A stretch of 21,261 bases of DNA from JBKEBX01 sp047974615 (GTDB taxonomy: Bacteria > Bacillota > Clostridia > Lachnospirales > CAMZNU01). Under the pieces are notes generated by a model. The model made no database searches and was not told the origin of the DNA. It saw only the letters and a program-made list of their open reading frames with translations. The DNA lies in contig JBKECM010000191.1 of the NCBI GenBank assembly GCA_047974615.1, forward strand, positions 1-21,261, read 5' to 3'. A program made the position numbers and the translations under genes. Below are positions 1-7,547 of the stretch, in pieces. Positions within the stretch are counted from its first letter, which is position 1, and every line of letters begins with the position of its first letter.

Positions 1-235
1 ATGGCTTCATTGCAAAATATAGAAAAATCCATTTTAATATCGGAATTTTCACTACGTGAAAACGACTTCGTCGCCCTTGTTCGTCGGGTTCTTTACAAAA
101 CAACGGCTTTGCATCTTTTGACAAAAACTTTGAAAATGGCGTATTTTTACCACTTCAGGCGTTTGTCAAAAGTATGAAAATTTGATTTTTTCTTTTGCAA
201 TGATGCCATTCCTTGAATTTTGCAACGTTGTCAAT
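1..235 (-). repeat. Structured dispersed repeat, copy 1 (MITE-like)
   Basis: This stretch is a near-identical (roughly 95%) inverted copy of 14400-14633. It has no ORF of its own. Imperfect terminal inverted repeats are visible: TGGCTTCATTGCAAAAT at the left edge and, read from the other end, TGACAACGTTGCAAAAT. Inside are several hairpins: TTTTCAC/GTGAAAA at about 47-63, CGAC/GTCG, and a long stem TTTTGACAAA/TTTGTCAAAA that encloses a shorter one. The centre (about 42-112) is identical in both copies and richer in G+C than its surroundings. The element touches the window edge, so its left flank is not visible. The strand given is the one on which the differences between copies keep RNA base pairs. 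It could be a non-autonomous transposable element or a repeat that encodes a structured RNA. Confidence 0.85.
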
Positions 236-264
236 TTAATATAAAAAGTAAAAAAGTTAATTTG

Positions 265-293
265 TTTACTTTTTGATAAGGGTTTGATATAAT
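265..293 (+). promoter_or_regulatory. Promoter of the U32-aroA-M19 operon
   Basis: TTTACT at 265-270, a 17-base spacer and a perfect TATAAT at 288-293. The -10 is preceded by TG one base upstream (extended -10). It lies 38 bases before the first start codon and about 30 bases after the repeat. Confidence 0.7.
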
Positions 294-330
294 ATATATA
301 GATGAAATTATTAAAATATAGAGGTGTAAA

Positions 331-2163
331 ATGAGAGTTTTAAAGGGTAGAACTATTGAGCTTATGGCTCCAGCTGGTAATATTGAGATTTTTAGAGAAA
401 TCGTAAAGACAAATTGTGATGCTATTTTTTTAGGTGGGGTTAAATTCCAGATGCGTAGAATACGTCCCGGATATAATTTTACAAATGAAGATTTACTTGA
501 AGCAAAAAAACTTGCAGATGAATATGGAAAAAAACTTTATATTACATTAAACATTTTAATCACTTCTTACGAAATAGAAGAACTTAAAGAATATTTGAAG
601 TTTTTAGATGACCTGAAACCTTCGGCTATTATTATACAAGATTTAGCTGTAATTCAACTTATAAAAGAATTGGGACTTAAAAATATTGTAGTACACTCAT
701 CAATTCAAATGAATACACACGATATTGAAACAATTAAACTACTTAAAGAACATACTGTAGAAAAAATAGTCTTAAGTCGCGAATGTAGTGCTAATGACAT
801 AAAAGAATTTTACAACGAAACAAATATGGATTTCGAATATTTTTGCTATGGTGAAATGTGTCCAATAAAAGATGCACAGTGCAATGCAAGTTCTTTTGTT
901 TTTGGTAATAATTCTGGTCGTGGTAGATGTTTTAAAGTATGTCGTTGGAAATATAAAATCGAACATAATGATGTTGTAGTTGACCCTTTATACCCTCTTA
1001 GCATTAAGGATTTGTCAGTTTTTGAATATATTGAAGAACTTTTTGATAGTGGTGTAACTACTTTTAAAATTGAAGGTAGAATGAGAGATGCTAGTTTTTT
1101 AGCACCTATTATAAATTTATATGGTGATGCCATAGACCACCTTATCGAAAAAGGTTCATATGATAAAAATGACAGTATATTATATGAAACACGTTTACGT
1201 GATTTGTCTGCAGGCTTTGTAATGGGTGACCCTAAACTTGATAATATCAATTTATACAGAGAAGATGTTATTAAAACTTTTAGTGTACCTTCAGAAATAA
1301 AAGAAATAACTGAAAATGTTACTAATGAAATTTTAGAAGAAATATCTATTGTTGGTACTCCTTCTGAAAAGAAAATAAGTGTTTATGTTAAAGATTTTGA
1401 TAGTTTAAAAATGGCTATTGAAGAGGGCGTTGCACGTGTTTATATTTCTGAAGAATTTTCGGAGTTAAATGCAAAAGATATTTTAGCTATAAATAAAAAG
1501 GAAACAGAAATTTATTTAGCTACACCACGTACAATGAAACAGAAAAATTTTGATAGAGTTGATGAACTTCTTGATACAGGTGCCTTTGATGGCTTATTAT
1601 ATACTACATTTGGTTGTTCTGAACGTTTTAAAAAGCATAATTTGATTACAGACACTAACCTTTTAGTTTATAATAATAAATCTGCACAATACATAAAAGA
1701 AAACTTTAATACAAAAGAAGTTTGTGCTTGTTTTGAACTTAAGCAAAAAGAGTTTGCATCTTTTGTTAAAACAAATAAAGTTGATTCTGAAATTATAGTT
1801 CACGGTATTACACCTATAATGTACACACCTAGAAATTTGTTAGGCTTTTTCGATGAAAAAGATATAAAATCAAATAAAGTAACTCTTAAAAGTGAAATAA
1901 CAGATTTTGATGTATATCTTGACCGTTTTGGAATGAGCCATTTAGTTCCACAAAAAGAGCTGTGTTTACAACCTATTTTAAGAGAATTACAAAAGTTTGA
2001 ACATATTAAACATTTTAGAATAGACGGACGTTTTTATGACACAAATGAACTTAGAGAAGTTATTAAAACATACAATAATACAATGAAAAATGATAAGTTT
2101 GAAAAATATAATAGTCAAAGAAAAGGCTTAACATATGGTGCTTTAAGCTTTGGAGGAGAATAA
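331..2163 (+). CDS. U32-family protein (peptidase U32 / RNA hydroxylation type)
   Basis: The N-terminus has the family opening ELMAPAGN at residues 10-17, and PLSIKDLSV...FKIEGRMRD (about 222-253) is the second hallmark of the U32 fold. A cysteine cluster at residues 172, 177, 184, 200 and 204 matches the region that binds an iron-sulfur cluster in characterised relatives. Members of this family (TrhP, RlhA, UbiU/V) act in prephenate-linked hydroxylation of tRNA or rRNA, or in quinone hydroxylation, despite the peptidase name. At 610 residues it is longer than the roughly 400-450 of TrhP; the C-terminal third (about 330-610) is an extension I cannot assign with confidence. The ATG follows GAGGTG with good spacing. 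It is the first gene of a five-gene operon, and its stop is one base before the next start. Which RNA or other substrate it uses is not shown. Confidence 0.85.
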   Translation: MRVLKGRTIELMAPAGNIEIFREIVKTNCDAIFLGGVKFQMRRIRPGYNFTNEDLLEAKKLADEYGKKLYITLNILITSYEIEELKEYLKFLDDLKPSAIIIQDLAVIQLIKELGLKNIVVHSSIQMNTHDIETIKLLKEHTVEKIVLSRECSANDIKEFYNETNMDFEYFCYGEMCPIKDAQCNASSFVFGNNSGRGRCFKVCRWKYKIEHNDVVVDPLYPLSIKDLSVFEYIEELFDSGVTTFKIEGRMRDASFLAPIINLYGDAIDHLIEKGSYDKNDSILYETRLRDLSAGFVMGDPKLDNINLYREDVIKTFSVPSEIKEITENVTNEILEEISIVGTPSEKKISVYVKDFDSLKMAIEEGVARVYISEEFSELNAKDILAINKKETEIYLATPRTMKQKNFDRVDELLDTGAFDGLLYTTFGCSERFKKHNLITDTNLLVYNNKSAQYIKENFNTKEVCACFELKQKEFASFVKTNKVDSEIIVHGITPIMYTPRNLLGFFDEKDIKSNKVTLKSEITDFDVYLDRFGMSHLVPQKELCLQPILRELQKFEHIKHFRIDGRFYDTNELREVIKTYNNTMKNDKFEKYNSQRKGLTYGALSFGGE

Positions 2164-2164
2164 T

Positions 2165-3424
2165 ATGATAGAAAAGGATTTAAGAGATGAATTGTTACAA
2201 GGCAAAAAAGATTATATGTTTCCTGATGTGAAAATGTATTTTTATAACGAGCCTCCTATTTTTTCATATGGTAAAATGCAATATTTGTACGGTGTAGACG
2301 GGAAAAAATATACAGATTTTTTTGCTGGTGTTTCTGTTATGATTTGTGGACATAGTAATGAATTTATACTTGAGCGTACTATTGAACAACTTAAAAAATT
2401 ACAACATAAAACTATAATATACCTTGATGAAAACATTGTTAAACTTGCAAAAAAACTTGCAGAAGTGTTACCCGGTAATATAAATAAAACTTTTTTTACT
2501 TGCTCTGGTTCAGAAGCTAATGAAGGTGCTTTTCTTCTAGCACGTAGATATACTAATAAAGAAAAATTCATTAACATTGAAAATGCTTTACATGGTCGTA
2601 CCTATTTGACTATGGCAGCAACTACTATACCTATGTGGAAGATGGACCCTTATGAGCCTGATATTTTTTATACTGCGAAGGGTTTTTGGCAAGAAGGAGT
2701 AGATCTTGAAACTTCTGCAAAAGCTTCTGTAGAAAGTATAAAAAATATTCTCGAAAGTCATAATGATATTGCTGCATTTATCGTTGAGCCATTACAAGGT
2801 AATGGTGGTATATTGACACCTCCTTTATGGTACTATAAAGAGGTTAAGTCCTTACTTGAAAAACATAATGTACTTATGATTGTAGATGAGGTTCAAACTG
2901 GATATGCTCGAACAGGTAAAATGTTTGGTATAGATAACTATGATGTTGTACCTGATATTATGGTTACTGCAAAGGCTTTAAGTGGTGGTTTTCCTATTGC
3001 TACTTTTTCAACTACAACAGAAATAGCAAAAGTATATAATAAAGCATCTGCATCAACTTTTGGGGGAAATCCTGTAGCTTGTGCAAACTCTTTAGCTATT
3101 TTAGAATATATAGAAAAAGAAAACTTAGTTGATAGATCTGTTGAACTTGGAAAATATCTAAAAGAACAACTTTTGACTATTTCATCTAATTATATAAAAG
3201 AAATACGTGGTATGGGCTTAATGCTTGGTATTGAAATTACTTGTGAAAATGCAAATGTTCGTGTAGATAACATATTAGAAGAAATGAAAAATAGAGGATT
3301 TATTCTTGGTAAAAGTGGCGTAAATAGAAATGTAGTTGTTTTTCAACCACCACTTGTAATCGAAAAAAGTGATATTGACAATATGGTTGTAGAACTTAAG
3401 GAAGTAATAAACCTTGAATTTTAG
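2165..3424 (+). CDS. Class III PLP-dependent aminotransferase
   Basis: This is a fold-type I, class III aminotransferase of 419 residues, the usual length. Visible signatures are CSGSEANEGA (113-122, cofactor phosphate binding), HGRTYLT (143-149), the cofactor aspartate in IVDEVQTGYARTG (239-251, D241) and the Schiff-base lysine in VTAKALSGGFP (K270). The substrate is not fixed by these motifs; ornithine, 4-aminobutyrate, beta-alanine or alanine-glyoxylate type activity are all possible, and the closest impression is of AGXT2-like enzymes. An upstream in-frame TTG at 2150 lies within the ribosome binding site GGAGGAG, so the ATG at 2165 is the start. The stop of the U32 gene ends one base upstream, which suggests translational coupling. 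Confidence 0.85.
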   Translation: MIEKDLRDELLQGKKDYMFPDVKMYFYNEPPIFSYGKMQYLYGVDGKKYTDFFAGVSVMICGHSNEFILERTIEQLKKLQHKTIIYLDENIVKLAKKLAEVLPGNINKTFFTCSGSEANEGAFLLARRYTNKEKFINIENALHGRTYLTMAATTIPMWKMDPYEPDIFYTAKGFWQEGVDLETSAKASVESIKNILESHNDIAAFIVEPLQGNGGILTPPLWYYKEVKSLLEKHNVLMIVDEVQTGYARTGKMFGIDNYDVVPDIMVTAKALSGGFPIATFSTTTEIAKVYNKASASTFGGNPVACANSLAILEYIEKENLVDRSVELGKYLKEQLLTISSNYIKEIRGMGLMLGIEITCENANVRVDNILEEMKNRGFILGKSGVNRNVVVFQPPLVIEKSDIDNMVVELKEVINLEF

Positions 3425-3459
3425 TTAAACTACTTTAAAGAAATAAGGGGGGAATTTTT

Positions 3460-4134
3460 ATAAAAGATTTAAAAGTTCTTATTTTGGTAGGTATTATTGC
3501 TTTTGGCTGTATTGTTATGAGTTTTGTCGATTATATAATCTCACCTGATTATTACATTAAGGCTATAGTTAAGCTTGTACTGTTTTTAGCATTACCTATG
3601 TTATATTTTTATTTTAATAAAAATAGTGATTTTAAGTCTTTATTTGTGTTTAAAAAGGGACAAGCTAAAATTTTGTTTTTAATAGGTGTAGCTATATTTA
3701 CTATTATAGTTGGGGGATATTTTTTACTTGGTTCATTTTTTGACTTATCAAATATTACAAAAGCTTTAGAAAGTGATATTGGTGTTAACAAAAATAATTT
3801 TATTATGGTTTCTTTTTATATTGCTATTGTAAATTCTTTTTTAGAAGAATTCTTCTTCCGAGGATTTGCTTTTTTGGAACTTAAAAAGCTATCAAATAGA
3901 AACTATGCTATGATTATGAGTGCGACTTTTTTTGCTCTATATCATATTGCTATGGTAGCTAATTGGTTTGATATAATACTTGTTTTGCTTGTTACAATTA
4001 TACTTTTTATTGGTGGTTTATTATTTAATTTTATAAATGAAAAAAGTAATAATATATATTCATCATGGATTGTGCATATGTTTGCAAATCTTGGAATAAA
4101 TTTTATAGGTTACATTTTGTTTGGTATAATATAG
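3460..4134 (+). CDS. CPBP (CAAX/bacteriocin-type) intramembrane metalloprotease, apparent AUA start
   Basis: A polytopic membrane protein of the CPBP/ABI family. The catalytic signatures are FLEEFFFRG (the EExxxR motif), FALYHIAM (second-motif histidine) and SSWIVHMFAN (third-motif histidine and asparagine). These proteins are Type II CAAX prenyl endopeptidase relatives; in bacteria they are tied to bacteriocin self-immunity or unknown substrates. No ATG, GTG or TTG stands at a sensible distance from the strong GGGGGG at 3447-3452. The in-frame codon seven bases further on is ATA at 3460, giving an N-terminus of the form (M)KDLKVLILVG, a natural start for the first membrane helix. The only conventional alternative, TTG at 3484, has no ribosome binding site. 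The protein would have 224 residues from ATA or 216 from TTG. It sits within the operon, seven bases before aroA. Confidence 0.8.
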   Translation: MKDLKVLILVGIIAFGCIVMSFVDYIISPDYYIKAIVKLVLFLALPMLYFYFNKNSDFKSLFVFKKGQAKILFLIGVAIFTIIVGGYFLLGSFFDLSNITKALESDIGVNKNNFIMVSFYIAIVNSFLEEFFFRGFAFLELKKLSNRNYAMIMSATFFALYHIAMVANWFDIILVLLVTIILFIGGLLFNFINEKSNNIYSSWIVHMFANLGINFIGYILFGII

Positions 4135-4141
4135 GTGGTAT

Positions 4142-5422
4142 ATGGACGTTACTATAAGTAAAAGTGAATTAAAAGGAAGTGTTAAAGCACCTCCTTCTAA
4201 AAGTATTTCCCATAGAGCTATTATTGCTAGTTCACTATCAAAGGGACAAAGTATTATATATAATATTGCTTACTCAAAGGATATACTTGCAACTATAGAT
4301 GCTATGGAAAATTTTGGCGTTGAGTTTATAAAAAATGATGATTTGTTAGTGATTAATTCTAAAGAATTGACTATTAAAGAGTCATATTTTAACTGCCAAG
4401 AATCTGGCTCAACTCTTAGGTTTACTATACCTATTGCTTTGTCTATAGGTGGAGAATTTATTTTTGATGGTTATGAGTCTTTGAAAAAAAGACCTGTAAA
4501 TGTTTATAAGTCAATATATGATAAAGACGATATTTTTAATGAAAAACTTTCAAATAATCATTTACCTTTGCTTTTACGCGGCAAACTTTTGGGCGATACA
4601 TACAATATAGTTGGTGACGTAAGCTCTCAGTTTATAAGTGGTATGATTTTTGGTCTTGCAAACCTTAAAAATATAAATAAAAAAAAGATAGTCATTTCCA
4701 ATAAAATGGAGTCAAAGGCATATATAGATTTAACTATTGAAGTGTTAAAAAAATATGGTGTTGAAGTTTTAAACAATAACTATGAAAGTTTTGAAATAGT
4801 TAAAGATACTTTTGAGGCTTGCGATTTTGTTGTTGAGGGCGATTTTTCACAAGTTGCGTTTTTTGTTTTAGCTGGTGCTATAGGTGAAAAGGTTTCTGTT
4901 AGTAATCTAAACTTAAAAAGTATTCAAGGTGATAGGGAGATAATAAATATTGCTAAAAAGTTTGGTATTAGAGTAGAGGAAAAAGAAGATGAATATATTT
5001 TTTACAAGTCAAATACTTATGGTATAAATATTGATATTTCTGAGTGGCCTGACCTTGCTCCTGTTATTTTTGCTTTAGGTGTTATAAGTGAAGGAGAAAC
5101 TATAGTTAATGGTATTTCACGTCTTAGAATAAAAGAAAGTGATAGAGTTTTATCTATGGTTACAGAACTTACAAAGCTCGGTGCTAATATATGTGATTGT
5201 GGTGAATATGTTAAAATTATTGGTAATGGTGATAGAGTTTTAAAAGGTGGAGTAACTATTGAAACTTGGAATGACCATAGAGTAGCTATGACACTAAGTG
5301 TTCTTTCTACTTTATGTGAAGAAAAAGTTGTAATAAAAGATGCTGAATGTGTTGAAAAATCTTATAAAAATTTTTTTAATGCTTTAAAAAAATTAAATTG
5401 TCAACTAAAAATTTCTTTTTAA
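4142..5422 (+). CDS. aroA: 3-phosphoshikimate 1-carboxyvinyltransferase (EPSP synthase)
   Basis: Catalyses transfer of enolpyruvyl from phosphoenolpyruvate to shikimate 3-phosphate, the sixth step of the shikimate pathway, in the cytoplasm. Signatures: PPSKSISHRAII near the N-terminus (K20, S21, R25), ESGSTLRF (88-95, the phosphoenolpyruvate loop with R94), SRLRIKESDR with the conserved glutamate, and WNDHRVAM near the C-terminus. The length of 426 is normal. The ATG follows GGTGG closely. No other shikimate genes are in the window, so aroA is separated from its pathway and embedded in a mixed-function operon; gaps of 7 and 39 bases to its neighbours support co-transcription. Confidence 0.95.
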   Translation: MDVTISKSELKGSVKAPPSKSISHRAIIASSLSKGQSIIYNIAYSKDILATIDAMENFGVEFIKNDDLLVINSKELTIKESYFNCQESGSTLRFTIPIALSIGGEFIFDGYESLKKRPVNVYKSIYDKDDIFNEKLSNNHLPLLLRGKLLGDTYNIVGDVSSQFISGMIFGLANLKNINKKKIVISNKMESKAYIDLTIEVLKKYGVEVLNNNYESFEIVKDTFEACDFVVEGDFSQVAFFVLAGAIGEKVSVSNLNLKSIQGDREIINIAKKFGIRVEEKEDEYIFYKSNTYGINIDISEWPDLAPVIFALGVISEGETIVNGISRLRIKESDRVLSMVTELTKLGANICDCGEYVKIIGNGDRVLKGGVTIETWNDHRVAMTLSVLSTLCEEKVVIKDAECVEKSYKNFFNALKKLNCQLKISF

Positions 5423-5461
5423 TATAATAGAATAAAAAGAAAATTTGAAAGTTGGTGAGAA

Positions 5462-6400
5462 ATGTTTTTCGTTGATTTACATTGCGATACAATTACAAAA
5501 GCAGAAGATAAAAAAGAAACTTTAAAAGAAAATAATTTAGCCGTTGATATCAATAGACTTTTAAGTTATGAATGTCCTATACAATGTTTTGCTATATGGC
5601 ATAATTTTTCAAAGATATCAAATCCTTTTGAACGAGCTAAAAAATCTATTAATTTCTACAAAAGAGAAATAAGTAAAAATAGTATGTATATTGGACATAT
5701 AAATAACTATGAAGACTTCTTATTAAATTATAATAGTTTTAAAATTAGCTCTATGCTTTCTCTTGAAGGGGGCGAAGCATTAGAAAATAGTATTGAAAAC
5801 TTACACTTTTTTTATAATGAGGGTGTTAGAAGTTTAAATCTAACCTGGAATAATAATAATTCTTTAGCTAGTAGCTGTTATAGTGACAAGTATGGTGTTA
5901 CAGATTTTGGGCTTGAAGTACTTAATGAGATGGAAAAACTTAAAATGTTTGTAGATTTTTCTCATCTTTCAAAGAAAGGGATAAAAGACGTAGTAGAAAA
6001 AACAAATGTTTTAGTTATGGCTAGTCATAGTAACTCTAAAGAAATTTTAAACCATAAAAGAAATTTATCAAACTATGAACTTAAATTAATAAAAGAAAAA
6101 GATGGTTTAGTTGGTTTAAACTTATACCTACCTTTTTTAATTAATAATGAAACGAGTTCTGTTACAAAAGAAGATTTTGAAACGGCTTTTTCTAAACATA
6201 TAGAGCAAATGATTAAAATTTTGTCTGAAGATAATATAGCTATAGGGTCAGATTTTGATGGAGCAGATGATTTTTATGATTTAGCTAAAGATGTTACTTC
6301 TATGCCTTACTTATTCTCTATAGTTGAAAGTAAATTTGGAAATTTAGTTGCAAAAAAAATTTTTGGTGATAATTTTTTAAGGCAACTAAAGAAACTATAA
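5462..6400 (+). CDS. Membrane dipeptidase, peptidase family M19
   Basis: A zinc-dependent dipeptidase of the renal-dipeptidase family, 312 residues. The metal ligands can be read directly: H7 and D9 in FVDLHCD, E102 in LSLEGGEALE, H168 in DFSHLS and H189 in MASHSN, with R200 in NHKRNLS and an aspartate in IGSDFDGADD (264-266). LTWNNNN (127-133) matches the family's LTWN segment. The substrate would be a dipeptide, often with a D- or dehydro-residue at the second position. No signal peptide is present, so it is probably cytoplasmic. The ATG follows GGTGAG. It is the last gene of the operon that begins at 331. A weak AT-rich inverted repeat follows, but I see no convincing terminator. Confidence 0.92.
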   Translation: MFFVDLHCDTITKAEDKKETLKENNLAVDINRLLSYECPIQCFAIWHNFSKISNPFERAKKSINFYKREISKNSMYIGHINNYEDFLLNYNSFKISSMLSLEGGEALENSIENLHFFYNEGVRSLNLTWNNNNSLASSCYSDKYGVTDFGLEVLNEMEKLKMFVDFSHLSKKGIKDVVEKTNVLVMASHSNSKEILNHKRNLSNYELKLIKEKDGLVGLNLYLPFLINNETSSVTKEDFETAFSKHIEQMIKILSEDNIAIGSDFDGADDFYDLAKDVTSMPYLFSIVESKFGNLVAKKIFGDNFLRQLKKL

Positions 6401-6483
6401 ATTTTTACTATTATGAGAGAAATACTATAAAAATTATGGATTTATCGAAAAATTTGATATTAGGAAGCTGGAAGATGAATATA

Positions 6484-6512
6484 TGGCATAATTGCAAAAT
6501 GCAATGATGCCA
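6484..6512. repeat. 29-bp near-perfect palindrome made of two repeat-element ends
   Basis: TGGCATAATTGCA, a three-base AAA centre, then TGCAATGATGCCA. The two 13-base arms are complementary except for one position. Each arm matches the TGGC-N3-ATTGCAAAA end sequence of the 234-bp repeat at 1-235 and 14400-14633. It looks like that element reduced to its two termini, or a minimal relative. There is no T-run, so it is unlikely to be a terminator. Confidence 0.6.
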
Positions 6513-6563
6513 CTAGTTATTTTCCTTAACTTAATGACATTGGTTAAGAAGTAAGTATAAAAC

Positions 6564-6592
6564 TTGACAATTTATAATTTAAATGATATTAT
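6564..6592 (+). promoter_or_regulatory. Strong SigA-type promoter of the pnuC-like gene
   Basis: A perfect TTGACA at 6564-6569, a spacer of exactly 17 bases and TATTAT at 6587-6592. Transcription should start near 6599, giving a leader of about 104 bases before the start codon. Confidence 0.85.
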
Positions 6593-6607
6593 AAATTTAA
6601 TTAAATA

Positions 6608-6686
6608 AACTGCCACCGGGTAGGAATGTATATCATTCACTTGCGTATCGATAGGTCTTTGTAGATATGCAGTGAATGTTTTTTTG
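6608..6686 (+). promoter_or_regulatory. Switch-like transcription-attenuation leader; candidate guanidine-IV (mepA motif) riboswitch
   Basis: Three hairpins and one competing structure can be drawn. P1 is CTGCC/GGTAG (6610-6614 with 6619-6623) closing an ACCG loop. A long terminator stem pairs 6634-6641 with 6671-6678 and 6643-6649 with 6664-6670, followed by seven T residues (6679-6685). The alternative hairpin GAATG/CATTC (6624-6628 with 6634-6638) uses the base of the terminator stem and excludes it, yet leaves the upper stem intact. The upper-stem loop contains AGGT, which can pair with ACC in the P1 loop (a kissing interaction). This two-hairpin, kissing-loop, terminator-overlapping design, together with the ACTGCCACCGGGTAG segment, resembles my recollection of the guanidine-IV class. 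The attenuation is well supported; the ligand class is not proven. Confidence 0.6.
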
Positions 6687-6702
6687 TGAAAGGGAATATT
6701 AA

Positions 6703-7398
6703 ATGCTAAAGAAATTAAAAGAAAATCCAATTAAATGTTTAAATAAATTTGATAAAATATTATGGTTTACATCTGTTTTAATTATTTTTCTTGCTACATA
6801 TATGACAAAAGATTTTACTTTTGCAACTTTGTTTGCACCTTTAGTTGGAGTTACTTCATTGCTTTTTGTTGCTAAGGGAAATGTATATGGTCATATTTTT
6901 GGTATATTATTTGCTATTTTATACGGTTACATATCTTTTGGATTTAAATACTATGGTGAGGCTATAACTTATTTATGTATGTCTGCACCTATGGGACTAT
7001 TTGCTTTAATTTCTTGGCTTAAAAATCCTTATGAAGATACACAAGAGGTTAAAGTTAGTAGTGTTAGCAAAAAAAAATTAGTTGTTATTTTTTTATTAAC
7101 TACTATTATTACTATAATTTTCTATTTTATATTAAAAGCATTTAACACGTCAAATCTTAATGTGAGCACGGTATCTATAGCTACAAGTTTTTTTGCCGTA
7201 TCTTTATCTTTTTTAAGAAGTCCATACTATGCTATAGCTTATGTGCTTAATGATTTAATTTTAATAGTATTATGGATATACGCTTCTTTTACCGATTTAC
7301 AATATGTTAATATGGTTATTTGTTTTATTGTTTTCATTGTAAATGATATATATGGATATATAAGTTGGCAAAGTATGAAAAATAGACAAAATGTTTAA
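6703..7398 (+). CDS. PnuC-like nicotinamide riboside/NMN family transporter
   Basis: A 231-residue integral membrane protein with about seven hydrophobic segments and a short charged linker near residues 107-125. The overall pattern, including GNVYGHIFGILFAILYGYISF at about 58-78 and NDLILIVLWIYA in the second half, fits the PnuC family of facilitators that move nicotinamide riboside or related vitamins, after which phosphorylation traps the substrate. PnuC-fold members also carry thiamine (PnuT) and riboflavin (PnuX), so the substrate is uncertain. The ATG follows GGGAA at eight bases. It is expressed from its own promoter through the attenuating leader at 6608-6686, so a small-molecule signal probably controls it. 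No NAD-salvage kinase gene lies beside it. Confidence 0.75.
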   Translation: MLKKLKENPIKCLNKFDKILWFTSVLIIFLATYMTKDFTFATLFAPLVGVTSLLFVAKGNVYGHIFGILFAILYGYISFGFKYYGEAITYLCMSAPMGLFALISWLKNPYEDTQEVKVSSVSKKKLVVIFLLTTIITIIFYFILKAFNTSNLNVSTVSIATSFFAVSLSFLRSPYYAIAYVLNDLILIVLWIYASFTDLQYVNMVICFIVFIVNDIYGYISWQSMKNRQNV

Positions 7399-7484
7399 AA
7401 ATGAAATTTGGAACTTTGAATATTACAAAAAGATAAAAATCATTATACAATTAACAAAAAAATACAAAAAAATGAATTTTCCTA

Positions 7485-7513
7485 TTGCAAATAATTCATA
7501 AACGTGTTATTAT
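7485..7513 (+). promoter_or_regulatory. Promoter of the DAACS symporter gene
   Basis: TTGCAA at 7485-7490, a 17-base spacer and TATTAT at 7508-7513. The predicted start of transcription is about 28 bases before the ATG. No clear terminator separates it from the preceding pnuC-like gene. Confidence 0.75.
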
Positions 7514-7547
7514 GTTTTTAATGAAATAAACAAAGGGAGAATTTAAT

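Noticed and set aside
772..1250. Minus-strand ORFs of 64 and 134 codons inside the U32 gene
   Set aside because: They are shadows of the well-supported U32 coding sequence, lack ribosome binding sites and resemble no protein family.
6529..6551. CTTAAC/GTTAAG inverted repeat as an M19-operon terminator
   Set aside because: The stem is only six bases and no T-run follows, so it does not qualify as an intrinsic terminator.
6599..6690. TPP, preQ1 or c-di-GMP riboswitch upstream of the pnuC-like gene
   Set aside because: The conserved cores of these classes (for example CTGAGA for TPP) are absent from the leader.
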